Assembly (NCBI RefSeq): GCF_901709675.1
Contig: NC_051091.1
Span: forward strand, 3,347,967 to 3,411,966
Source of the DNA: Syngnathus acus
Lineage: Eukaryota; Chordata; Actinopteri; Syngnathiformes; Syngnathidae
Reading direction: 5' to 3'
Length of the DNA stretch: 64,000 nt
Shown: piece by piece, positions 56,480 through 64,000 of the stretch
Position numbering within the stretch: position 1 is the stretch's first letter
Layout: every line of letters begins with the position of its first letter
Notes under the pieces: model-generated
Databases searched by the model: none
What the model was told of the DNA's origin: nothing
The model's input: the letters and a program-made list of their open reading frames with translations, nothing else
Position numbers and translations under genes: made by a program

Positions 56480-59400
56480 CAGCACATCGTGAATCTGTGA
56501 TAAAGCATGCATGTATGTGGAGGATTTAGTGATAGAGAAAAAAAGATGAAAAGAAATGGAGCTGCTGCCCAGCAAGAGACTTTGTAATATTTATAGTGAA
56601 GTACTTCCTTAGTCCACATAAAGATAAGATATATATTATATCCACATTCCTGTATGAATACTCAATTCATATTTTCTCTTTTTTATAGGACCCATGCAGG
56701 TCATTTGGTGTTATTTTGTGTTGATATTATATTTTAAGAATGTCGATGTAGAGAGGTCACACTCCTCTCCTCATCCGACATCAGAGAGGAAAACACATTC
56801 ATTGAGATGTGGTGATTAAACAGCATATGTGTAATCAATTCATAAAAGAGAACTAAATTTATGTCAGAATATTTGGCAATGATGAATTTTGTGTCCTGAA
56901 AGCACTACTATATCTTAATTGTGATGTATTATTATTGCTATTATTGTTGTCTATTTGGACGCACAAAACGTCTCGAAAGAAGTAATGAAAGTTCAATTCA
57001 GAAAAACCTTTTAAAAATGGTTTTGGCCAAACGATGGCCACCTTTTTTATGTGACATGAATGATTGCAAATGTTTTAATCATGGCCCACTGCATAGCACC
57101 ACCTTCATTTATTTCCCTCTCAGAGACAGACTTTTGCAGCCTGCTTGGATGAACAAGATATACCTTATCGATCCCCCCATTGGTTTACACTGCTGACAAA
57201 TGTCTCAAAAGCTTAATTCAAAGCAGGCTCAAAATAAGATTACTGATTTTTATCACCTGACTGCAGACAGCGTGAGAGAGAGTGAGAGAGGAACAGAGGG
57301 AGACAAAAGACATCAAAATGAAAAAGGACCTGGCAGCTTACTATGACCGGCCACTATGGATCATGGTGTGCTCCTGGCTCGTTAAAGGGGAAAAGACCGA
57401 GAGCTTTCAGAAAAGGTTGTAAACAATGGCAAATTGCTTAATACCCCAAATTGAGGTGGGTGGGGGGAGGCACTAGAAAGATAGCAAGTCAAGCTAATCT
57501 TCACCCCACCACTGAGCTCAATAGATGACGAGGGTTCAACTACTGGACTAACCACAGCAACGAGTGGATCCGCTGACCCCCTTCCTGTCATTCCAGATGC
57601 TTTGGGCAAGATTATGTCCCCGACATATGTGCCAGTGGTCTATGTACACTGTATTTCATAGCTTTTATCTCCATTGAAGTTGGAATAATGTCAATCATGA
57701 TGCCATCTGGCCCAGCCCAATACAAAGATCATCATCAAGGTCGTAGGCGAGGGCTCAGCTTCATCCACATACTAACTCCTTTTTAATCTGGATCAAAATA
57801 TTAGAGGCATCATGACCGGCAGTTTTTAATCATTTTGATGTGCCGTTAAAACACACCTCTCTTCTTGTGTAAGCCACGTGAGACACGACTGTTGCTGCCA
57901 CTCAGAAGTGATGCATGCAGGTCTGCTACGACTACTCGAAGTACGTGCTGGGAGATAACCCACCGTAGAAAGAAAGCTTTCCTTTCACTGTGTTCATTCC
58001 CCTGGAATTCTCAGCTACACACTCATACGTGCCAGCATCTTCCTGTTGGAAGTATGGGATTTCCAGAATGGCACTCGTTTTCCTCATGTCCACTTTCCTG
58101 GGGAAAGGAACGCCATCCACTTTTCTCCAGTTTATGGACGGAACTGGGCTGGTGGGAAGAGACAGATGGATTTTACTCAGTATATGAAATCATGTTCAGC
58201 AACTATTCATTTATAAACTGCAGTTTATAGAAACATCAGGAAGATATATCACTCATGAATTTCCTAAAAGAGCTTTGGACGTTGACGTCATGCATCCCAC
58301 AATGGACGACATGCAAGTCACACCCGTAACCTACATTTAGCCTTTGTACGTATAAACCTTTGCAAACAAGCACTCACCTATGAAGTGAGATGGAAACTCA
58401 AAGACAAAATTGTGGCGCTCTGTGAATTGCCGATCAGACCGTACACATTCACCCTAACTGCTGTCGCCATGTTTGAAAAAAAATTCTCCTGGCGCTTGAT
58501 CGATCGGTAAAAGCCAATATCATGCTCAGCTTGTCTGTGTCTTTTCCATCAAAGTGAGATGTGAATTCACCTGGACGAAATGTTCACGGATAAATGCTAG
58601 TTTTATGGCTAGTTATTGGAGGGCTTTATTGCCAATGTTACCACACGACGTCTGGAGCGCTATAGTCAAACTCATGCGATGTTTCTGAATTAATAGTCAA
58701 AGACATACACAACTTTTGGAATATAGAATACAGAATAGAACATTTCACCACTAATTAGAGTATCTTAAAAGACAATCAAATCCAAAGAGGGAATACATAT
58801 GTATGCAAACGTATGTATTATTGTATTATGTCATTTTTTAGCCTATGTATATACTTTCCTAATTTCTTTAGTTGTCAGTAATTAAAAAAAAAAAAAAACT
58901 TAAGTGCAGCATGAAACATTTTACACAGCACATTTTAGGATTTTCGACAGCATTTTTGGGCTTTTTGCTAAGTTGCTCCCACTAACATTCTATTCATACA
59001 AAAGGTTTAAAGGATTAGAAGGTTTTTTATTCCCTGCTGAAATTAAAACTGCAGGAATTACCTCTGACCTCAGGGAGTTAAAGTCAGGAGTTTTAACTTT
59101 AAGCACATTATCTCGCACTGCAGTGTGGGATCCATGATACTCTAAAAAGCATTCACAAGTGAAAAATGAAACTCCTACTTCTTTTTCAGGTCCATGAGAA
59201 TTTCAGTTAAGATGTGAAACATGCAAAAAACAAACAAGCAAAAAACATTTTCCTTTTATGTTCAGGTGATAATGTGCAAGTGTTGTCTTACTTTCCCAGT
59301 GCAAAGCATTCAAGCTTCACAGTTGATCCTTTGGCAACATGAACCACCTCAGGAAATTGGACTTCAATCTTTGGCTCATATTCACCCATCACACCTGCAG

Positions 59401-61077
59401 AGAAATATTACAAACATGATTTGTGTTGTTTTTTTTTTTTTTAATTGTGACTTGAATTGCACATTTTCTGTTTGCAAATAATCTTGAAAGATTGATCCAA
59501 ATAAAATACACAAGTGCATAATCTCTAGTGGCAAGCTTTGATCGCTTTTTGGGGGCTTCTGAGAATGTTCATATGCAGCCTCTGTTTTCGACAAAATGGA
59601 AAGTTCTTCAGCTTCCAACTGTGATCAGAGCAACTGAGAGCCGCTTTGCTCACAGCGCTGACACAAAAACCGCTTCCATTGAACGTAATGAGAAAAACCA
59701 GACCAAAATACAACTCCACGGCGGAGATGTAGCACATCTTTGACAATTCATGGACAATTTGAGCTTTTGCATACAGATGAGCTTCTTCTGTTGTACTTGT
59801 AACCGTTGTGAACCAGACAATGTTCCAATCAAACCCCGTGGGAGCTGTCAATGTGTCTACAAAGCATCTCATTTACCGTCCGTGAAGCGGCTCTGCTGGA
59901 TTAAAAATATTCCTATTGTGCCGCTGAATCTTTTTGGGATGAGCAGAGGATTGAGGATGTGGCTTTCAAGTGAGACATACCCATCAATCAAAACTGAGGT
60001 GTGTAATTATTGTAATTGCTTGTTTTGGGTTGTTTCCTCCACTTTCATTTTTAAAATGATCAAATTGGAGACAACAGGGGGCCTCTGTGTAGGTGTTTAC
60101 GTACCCCCTTCCAAACACTGATCAATACGTATTCTGCATCCCACCTGCTGCAACACAAACGGGGCGTTGAGCACTGTTAAAATCCCAAATACTAAGCTGA
60201 TAATGTGCCAACCAGCCCACAGGCCAAAGAGAAAAACTATCGTCACGTGCGGGAGGCCCTCCAAACTTGTGATTACTCCAGCTGGTCCTTTGTGAAAAGC
60301 AGAAGGGAAAAAAGTGAGAACACCAAAAAGAACGGACACCTCATACCCAAAAAAACAATCTGGTGTCTGCGGTCAAGTGCAGAGAGGAATGCACAGATGG
60401 ATATGTATATTGTGTATTCCATTAGTAGTTACCGTTTGTATGTCACTTTTACCCAAGATTCAAACTGTCTGCCTCATTACCGAACCAAATAATAAATAAA
60501 TAATGAAATAATAATGGTATTTCATCCAAGTGTGAAGCAATAGGCTTCCCTTATAATGCTATAATTCAAAGTCCCGGTGTACAAATAGCCACAGAAATGG
60601 AAGAAACAAGGCAATTTTGTGTTTGTGTCGATTTTGTTGAGAGGTATGTGCTTTCAGGATGGCTCCCTGAGTGACTATGAAAGCTAATTTGGATCCCTAT
60701 CACAGATGTCTCACAGTGGAATGTGACCACAGCACAATCATCCATGTTCAAGTAGACAGGGAGAAGTGGGTGGGTAATTTTCACATAGCAAAACCATCCA
60801 CCCATCCACCCATCCCTCCATCCCTCCATCCATCCGGCATTTGCGTCATGAGTGAGGAGCAAGCAGATCTTACCGTCATTACGCAGCACGAGTGGCGTGA
60901 GTGGGCCCTGGACTCGAGTCTTCGTGACAGGGTGAGCAATGACACAAGTGTAGTTGCCCACATCAGAGGGCTCAACTTTAGCTATGTAGAGGTTGCCGGT
61001 TTCTTGCGAGATGAAGCGACGGGTATCCTGCTTCACAAACGTCGGGTACTCATTGAAAATCCAGGAGAATTCCAGAT
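29162..61077 (-). CDS. cntn4: Contactin-4, 3' part: 18 exons, Ig2 (second half) to GPI signal
   Basis: Contactin-4 is a GPI-anchored neuronal cell-adhesion protein with six Ig and four FN3 domains, acting at the outer face of axon membranes in guidance and wiring. The 18 exons join in frame and give 875 residues against about 1026 in human, so only the signal peptide, Ig1 and the first half of Ig2 are missing. Each Ig domain has its cysteine pair where visible (GNYTCVI; LECFALG..YECVAEN; WECKATG..YQCVAGN; IECRPK..YTCMARN; LPCQVS..YTCAVQT). CNTN4 rather than CNTN3 or CNTN6 is indicated by [43 protein letters not shown] and above all the C terminus [18 protein letters not shown] (human TLSAISTIMISLTARSSL). 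Intron sizes run from about 100 bp to 9.4 kb. No promoter is in the window. Confidence 0.93.
29778..29817. repeat. (AAT)n microsatellite
   Basis: A run of aataataataataataa with one interruption, between the last two cntn4 exons. Confidence 0.85.
30105..30273 (-). CDS. cntn4: cntn4 exon: FN3-4 second half
   Basis: A 169-nt exon with acceptor actgtgtttag and donor gtcagt. It encodes [20 protein letters not shown] then [20 protein letters not shown] and [17 protein letters not shown], matching CNTN4 [18 protein letters not shown]. Confidence 0.97.
30369..30481 (-). CDS. cntn4: cntn4 exon: FN3-4 first half
   Basis: A 113-nt exon with acceptor ttttcctcag and donor gtaagc. It encodes [20 protein letters not shown] then [35 protein letters not shown] is CNTN4-specific within the family. 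Confidence 0.97.
30577..30763 (-). CDS. cntn4: cntn4 exon: FN3-3 second half
   Basis: A 187-nt exon with acceptor gattttcag and donor gtatgt. It encodes [20 protein letters not shown] then [39 protein letters not shown] and KKP. RTVGNQT matches CNTN4. Confidence 0.97.
31504..31619 (-). CDS. cntn4: cntn4 exon: FN3-3 first half
   Basis: A 116-nt exon with acceptor caatttcag and donor gtaaac. It encodes [20 protein letters not shown] then [19 protein letters not shown]. Confidence 0.95.
31840..32074 (-). CDS. cntn4: cntn4 exon: FN3-2 rest
   Basis: A 235-nt exon with acceptor ttttcgtag and donor gtgaga. It encodes [20 protein letters not shown], then [20 protein letters not shown] and [18 protein letters not shown], ending YSAEE. 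Confidence 0.97.
32934..33004 (-). CDS. cntn4: cntn4 exon: FN3-2 start
   Basis: A 71-nt exon with acceptor caacag and donor gtaagc. It encodes [20 protein letters not shown] then ITWE. The glycine-rich SGGGGS..ELVITW is typical of CNTN3, CNTN4 and CNTN6. Confidence 0.95.
33214..33612. mobile_element. MITE with 'ccgtattttccggactataa' inverted ends, TA-flanked
   Basis: A 399-bp element between TA dinucleotides, with ends ccgtattttccgg and ccggaaaatacgg. The terminal motif ggactataaggcgcac and its inverse gtgcgccttatagtcc appear several times inside. A TA target duplication suggests a Tc1/mariner-type or similar MITE. A degraded fragment (cctcttatagtccagtgtga) lies near 38671. Confidence 0.7.
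33688..33837 (-). CDS. cntn4: cntn4 exon: FN3-1 second half
   Basis: A 150-nt exon with acceptor gttttgcag and donor gtacag. It encodes [20 protein letters not shown] then [20 protein letters not shown] and [18 protein letters not shown] is the FN3 tyrosine-corner region. Confidence 0.96.
34566..34724 (-). CDS. cntn4: cntn4 exon: FN3-1 first half
   Basis: A 159-nt exon with acceptor ttgctcccag and donor gtaagc. It encodes [20 protein letters not shown] then [20 protein letters not shown] and [12 protein letters not shown], almost identical to human CNTN4. Confidence 0.97.
35064..35184 (-). CDS. cntn4: cntn4 exon: Ig6 second half
   Basis: A 121-nt exon with acceptor gaatggcag and donor gtaagc. 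It encodes [20 protein letters not shown] then [20 protein letters not shown]. The acceptor could slide by three bases (cagcag), changing one Gln. Confidence 0.95.
36387..36562 (-). CDS. cntn4: cntn4 exon: Ig6 first half
   Basis: A 176-nt exon with acceptor tcctccag and donor gtaagt. It encodes [20 protein letters not shown] then [20 protein letters not shown] and a stretch ending FEKVGG. DVTVGES..LPCQV.HDPSL is a contactin Ig6 signature. Confidence 0.95.
36563..40947 (-). other. cntn4 intron, 4.4 kb
   Basis: AT-rich DNA with an (AAAT)n-type block at 37165-37290 and a fragment of the ggcgcac/cttatagtcc MITE near 38671-38715. No exon or RNA gene seen. Confidence 0.5.
37165..37290. repeat. (AAAT)n microsatellite, imperfect
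   Basis: An interrupted aaataaataaat array. It creates a spurious minus-strand open frame of repeated Leu/Ile/Phe/Tyr. Confidence 0.85.
40948..41075 (-). CDS. cntn4: cntn4 exon: Ig5 second half
   Basis: A 128-nt exon with acceptor ttgaccacag and donor gtaaag. It encodes [20 protein letters not shown] then [20 protein letters not shown] and VK. It is closest to CNTN4 ([21 protein letters not shown]). Confidence 0.96.
45160..45232. mobile_element. Fragment of the palindromic MITE family
   Basis: gccatctagaggagttgaaa then atacaactgattcacgaagc and gaagcttcattttctcagca match the right arm of the element at 15423-15611. Confidence 0.55.
46133..46312. repeat. Tandem duplication, 94-bp period, two copies
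   Basis: aaagacttttaac.acaac through tttaaatcttcttcaaatcaga occurs at 46133 and again at 46227, with a few percent divergence. It lies in an intron. Confidence 0.85.
47635..47910. mobile_element. Possible hAT-like MITE
   Basis: Left end gcagtgattcacaacca; right end, reversed, gcagtggtttccaattt. The ends are partly inverted copies, but no clear 8-bp duplication is visible, so the boundary is approximate. Confidence 0.4.
49315..49425 (+). repeat. Fish LINE/SINE 3' tail (ggctccagc..gatggatgga)
   Basis: gctgggataggctccagcac, then agaaaattgatggatggat. The same tail type ends in (ATGG)n at 52204. Widespread in teleost introns. Confidence 0.65.
49447..49635 (+). repeat. Probable SINE, tRNA-like head and conserved 3' body
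   Basis: The head gggggactcgtggttgagcg resembles a tRNA A-box region. The body gcgaatgccttgaaggtgga and the end ccatttaccacc match fish SINE 3' parts. The B box is degenerate. Confidence 0.5.
50438..50588 (-). CDS. cntn4: cntn4 exon: Ig5 first half
   Basis: A 151-nt exon with acceptor ctgttgcag and donor gtaacc. It encodes [20 protein letters not shown] then [20 protein letters not shown] and [11 protein letters not shown]. This half-domain is the least conserved of the Ig exons but has the family layout (APDF, VKVGG, IEC.PK, W.K) and joins both neighbours in frame. Confidence 0.9.
51620..51749 (-). CDS. cntn4: cntn4 exon: Ig4 second half
   Basis: A 130-nt exon with acceptor gtccatag and donor gtaaga. 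It encodes [20 protein letters not shown] then [20 protein letters not shown] and RII. The usual AENK after the second cysteine is AGNK here. Confidence 0.95.
52060..52205 (+). repeat. Fish LINE/SINE 3' tail with unit gattggctggcaacc
   Basis: ctgggtgccctgcgattggc, tggcaaccggttcagggtgt and cagtacagaaaatggatgg form the most complete copy of this tail in the window. It runs directly into the tetranucleotide array. Confidence 0.7.
52204..52271. repeat. (ATGG)n microsatellite
   Basis: About 15 ggat/atgg units in perfect tandem, at the 3' end of the LINE/SINE tail. Confidence 0.95.
53159..53212. repeat. 24-bp minisatellite, about 2.3 copies
   Basis: tgtgactgacattgatattg followed by atg is repeated head to tail in a cntn4 intron. 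Confidence 0.8.
54795..55262 (+). mobile_element. Decayed LINE 3' end (reverse transcriptase C-terminus remnant and tail)
   Basis: Frame from about 54805 reads [20 protein letters not shown] then [10 protein letters not shown], ending TGA at 54922-54924. LFN.LP......S...FK..VK.HIF is the usual end of the long ORF of teleost non-LTR elements. About 340 bp of AT-rich sequence follows, ending aataaattaaaaaaacaaac, a LINE-type A-rich tail. Confidence 0.5.
55639..55778 (-). CDS. cntn4: cntn4 exon: Ig4 first half
   Basis: A 140-nt exon with acceptor catttccag and donor gtgagc. It encodes [20 protein letters not shown] then [20 protein letters not shown] and NLEPAE. It ends in phase 0. Confidence 0.96.
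55779..57963 (-). other. cntn4 intron with long CA repeat
   Basis: Intron between the Ig3 and Ig4 exons. Apart from the CA array at 56250-56479, I see only unique AT-rich sequence. Confidence 0.5.
56250..56479. repeat. Compound (CA)n microsatellite of about 230 bp
   Basis: cacacgcgcacgcac and cgcacgcacgcac blocks, then a pure CA run, then a regular (acacacacag)n segment, then a second long CA run. It produces spurious His-Thr and Cys-Val open frames. Confidence 0.97.
57964..58148 (-). CDS. cntn4: cntn4 exon: Ig3 second half
   Basis: A 185-nt exon with acceptor cttcccaccag and donor gtgggt. It encodes [20 protein letters not shown] then [20 protein letters not shown] and [31 protein letters not shown] is a strong contactin motif. 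Confidence 0.97.
58149..60873 (-). other. cntn4 introns on both sides of the 59292-59394 exon
   Basis: No further exon, RNA or repeat beyond short (CATC)n-like sequence at about 60796-60835 and poly-A/T tracts near 58885 and 59430. Confidence 0.5.
59292..59394 (-). CDS. cntn4: cntn4 exon: Ig2-Ig3 linker and Ig3 start ([11 protein letters not shown])
   Basis: A 103-nt exon encoding [20 protein letters not shown] then [13 protein letters not shown], which holds the first cysteine of Ig3. The split Asn codon leads to NPVPSINW in the next exon. Confidence 0.96.
60874..61077 (-). CDS. cntn4: cntn4 exon: second half of Ig2
   Basis: A 204-nt exon with acceptor tatatttacag and donor gtaaga. It encodes [20 protein letters not shown], then [30 protein letters not shown] and TPLVLRNDG. 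It is a signature contactin segment. Its first two bases complete a codon from an exon not found in the window. Confidence 0.96.
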
Positions 61078-64000
61078 CTGTAAATATAAAGAAAGATTTT
61101 GGATGACTCAGTGGCGATAACAGAATACATAGAATATTATTAATGAAATTGAAAAAGTTACATTTCGCATTCGACAGCTCATGCATACACATAAAGAACA
61201 CATGAAATTGAGTGTTGGGGGGCTCTGTTCTTTTTTTCATGTGCTTCCCCTTGGGAATGTCATCAAGGGTGAAGACATCTGCTTCCACAATTGTGCAGAT
61301 GACACACAGCTTAGTGAAAACTTCCTTAACTGAAAAAAAGCCATTTAACACCCTTTGCGTTTGTTTCGAGGTTCTTTTTTTGTACCTGTTACTAGGATAC
61401 GTTTTCCTGCAAAACTTTGTGAAATGCAGATGTCACCTGTTCTATACTAACGGCTGTCTCCCCAGCAATCACATCCTTTTTCTCTCTAGCGCAGAGAAAT
61501 GCCATTGAATATGAAAGCACCCCAAGTGGATGTGACATTAATGAAGACTCTGCACCATTTGGGTGTCTTCTCTGGCATCCAGGTTGTGGCAGGGTGACAA
61601 GCCAAACACCCTCATTTTATCCATTGAAAACAACATTCGCTATATTTATGCTTGACAAGCTAACTTTTACTTTCAGAAAACTTTCTTCTTTTTTTAATTG
61701 TAGGTTGTTTTTTTAAGGGGGAGGGGGGGGCACAGAACTAAATATGTCATATTTTTGAGGAGCAGTCTCACATTTTTGTTTTTTCTTTGGCGTTATATAC
61801 AAAATTAAGCATTTGCAGTTCCTAATACTTCTTTATATTAATTTGAGTTTTTTGTGTGTGTAATGCAATCAGCATATTTATTTCTGGATTTGATATGTAC
61901 AAGAGGCCACAGGAACAGCTGGCTTGCTGGCAACTGGTGGGGGCATGATTAAGTATGAATGAGGGCTTCACTTTTTTCCTTCTCTTTTTTGATTCTACAG
62001 TTACAAGATGAGATGTGAAGAGAAGGTTATCTTTTATTTTCCTGAAGCTGAATCAGGTGGATGTGTGGGTGAATATACTCACAAACACATTTTCTACACA
62101 AGATATAATGCCCTTGACGTAATTAAAAGTGCATTTGAAAAAAATATTGGGTTGTCATGTTGTTTATCTCAAATCATCAAACATTAATAATGACATGCAA
62201 CCTGCTCCTTTATTTCTTTGGTTTGTGTTGCAATGTCCTATTTACTACCCTGCAGAGCTTAATAGCACCTTTCTACTTTTTAACGGCATAGCAATTATAC
62301 AAACAGATAGGCACCCTTTTCCTTGTTCATCTCCCATATGATTGGCCATTCATCACAGCATGACGCAAAACATCAAGCAGCAAAGGGGGTACAACTATTG
62401 TACAGCTGGGAATGTAAGCGGCCGATCCTCATCATTTGGGATTATGATTTGACTGCAATGCATGAGCAGAAGAACATCAAGTGATGATGAAGCAGACGTC
62501 CATTGGGATGTGTTACACTACGGTGGCAACTGCCCTTGCTCCCAAATGATTACAGGGCACACAACATGCGCGTCAGTCTACCAAAAAAACAAGATATTGC
62601 AAACATTAACTCGCTTCAGTGGAATTTTTAGAGCTGTAAACAGGACTTTTTTTTTATTTAAGCAAACAAACACGATGGGAAACAGAACTGCAATCACAGT
62701 TCATATACATGTTCTAAGTCAAATTGGAAAAGGGTTTAAAATGATTTAACTCTGTCTCATTTTTTTTATTATATCATCCCAAAACTGGCATTTGACTAGC
62801 AGCGCATAGACATTTTATATCCACTGCATGTTCAAATGCATTTAAAACTGTCATTGAAGCTCATTGATGCCTCCCAGAATGATGACTCTGGTCGTCAGAG
62901 AGCTTTGATGGCTCTTTCAATCTTAAACTAAGCACATTTTACACAAGTGCCTAAAAAAAAGAGCACCTGTCTCAAGGATCAACTTCAAAAGAGAAGCCTT
63001 TCTGAATATTCAGAGCGTCAAGATGGGCAATCAAATCTTCCCCTTGCTCATTGTACCTCCCACTCATTTTTCAAACTGCATAGACTGAAAGAAAAATGGA
63101 TGGAATTTAATGTCTTGTGTTTTTAGAGACTCGGGGAGGTCCAAGTATCTTGGTAATATTCATAAAGCACCCACCGAAATGAGTGATTTCAGTCTTGAGT
63201 GCTCCTCCGAGGTCTGGGTATTAGAAAATAGAGATCAGAAGCATTATGTCCTCAAATAAGGTCAAAACACAATCCTTGTGAATTAAACATGTTCAATATC
63301 CTAATCAGCAACTTTGAATGGCCTTGCTTGAGCAATCAAAGCCTGAACATGATGGAAATGAAGTGCAACTCAAGTTAGTTTTATGATTTCTAGAGTGACA
63401 TAACATTAATCAAAATAGCTAAACCATTTCTTAAACAAATGTAAAAACGTCAAACTAAATGATGAAAAAGAAGCCAAGACGCTCCACTTATGTAGTCTGC
63501 AGAAGGACTTAAAAGCTTCTTTGTGTAACCAAACACAAAATTGTCATATCTTTTCTGGTCTCCTAGACGTCTCCGGTCGATTGTCTCTTTTTCAAAGGCT
63601 GGACTGGATGTACATGCACTGGTTCTTTTTTATTTTTTTATTTAAATCAAGCCTCGGGTAGCAGCAAAAATATTCACAACAAAAGCAAAGTGATTTCAGT
63701 CTTGAGTGCTCCTCAAAGGTCTCTGAGCATTCTAAAATAGAGGTCAGAGGCATAACGTCCTCAATGTAAGTCAAAGCAAAGTCACATTTTGCAGCCCATT
63801 AATGCCCTCAAAAAAGCCGGAGTCAGAAATACTCTCACTTTGCTGCCACTGATCCACTGTGGCAGCCAGAGGGGAAATCGGACCGCTACTGTACCAACCA
63901 TACACCACGTCGTTAAATAGAACCCAACCAAATCCTTGCCAAGCATTTAGAAATATAACTGCATTTGCAAAATTGAAGCCCAACAAGTTGGATACAGGTG
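61078..64000 (-). other. Upstream cntn4 intron (to window edge)
   Basis: The exons encoding the first half of Ig2 and Ig1 were searched for here and not found, so this is probably one long intron. It contains a direct repeat of about 75 bp at 63183 and 63690. Confidence 0.5.
63183..63765. repeat. Pair of direct repeats of about 75 bp, 507 bp apart
   Basis: gtgatttcagtcttgagtgc through tcctcaa occurs at 63183-63255 and 63690-63763 with moderate divergence. Nature unknown. Confidence 0.75.

Noticed and set aside
56208-56619. His-Thr and Cys-Val repeat open frames
   Set aside because: They are translations of the CA microsatellite.
60671-61120. 149-codon + strand open frame over the cntn4 Ig2 exon
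   Set aside because: It is a shadow on the opposite strand of a well-supported contactin exon.

Overview
This window looks like nuclear DNA of a ray-finned (teleost) fish. It carries two vertebrate genes split into short exons with GT-AG introns. The DNA between the exons is AT-rich and holds fish-type repeats: hAT-like MITEs with 8-bp target duplications, SINE/LINE 3' tails ending in (ATGG)n, CA repeats and a decayed LINE 3' end. I see no bacterial, viral or organellar genes. Almost all exons were delimited by reading splice sites and checking reading phase; every junction given here keeps frame.

The left third (about 4.2-19.7 kb, + strand) is the coding part of epb41l1 (band 4.1-like protein 1, protein 4.1N). 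I find 22 coding exons: an N-terminal headpiece, the complete FERM domain and FERM-adjacent region, the alternatively spliced U2/spectrin-actin-type middle region, an unusual 440-codon phase 0-0 exon, and the conserved 4.1 C-terminal domain with its stop codon at 19666-19668. The initiator exon is not identified and probably lies to the left.

The right half (about 27.2-61.1 kb, - strand) is the 3' part of cntn4 (contactin-4), a GPI-anchored neuronal Ig/fibronectin adhesion protein. I find 18 coding exons, from the second half of Ig2 through Ig6, four FN3 domains and a hydrophobic GPI-signal C terminus. The exons for the signal peptide, Ig1 and the first half of Ig2 are not visible and presumably lie beyond the right edge.

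The genes converge tail to tail. Between them (about 19.7-27.2 kb) is the strangest part of the window. In order it holds a tRNA-headed SINE; a TIR-flanked element with a tRNA-like core; five copies of a 236-bp satellite, each carrying a long perfect-arm hairpin; and a 196-197-bp satellite whose every unit contains a reverse-oriented tRNA-Gln-like sequence. That second satellite is split by roughly 1.95 kb of degenerate (CCCTAA)n interstitial telomere-like DNA, which itself has a higher-order period of about 400-420 bp. This subtelomere-like composite sits at a junction between genes that lie on different human chromosomes, so it is the main target for follow-up.

The two genes have no operon-like relation. 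Both act in neurons (4.1N links membrane receptors to the spectrin-actin cytoskeleton; contactin-4 is an axonal adhesion molecule), but nothing in the sequence shows that they work together.
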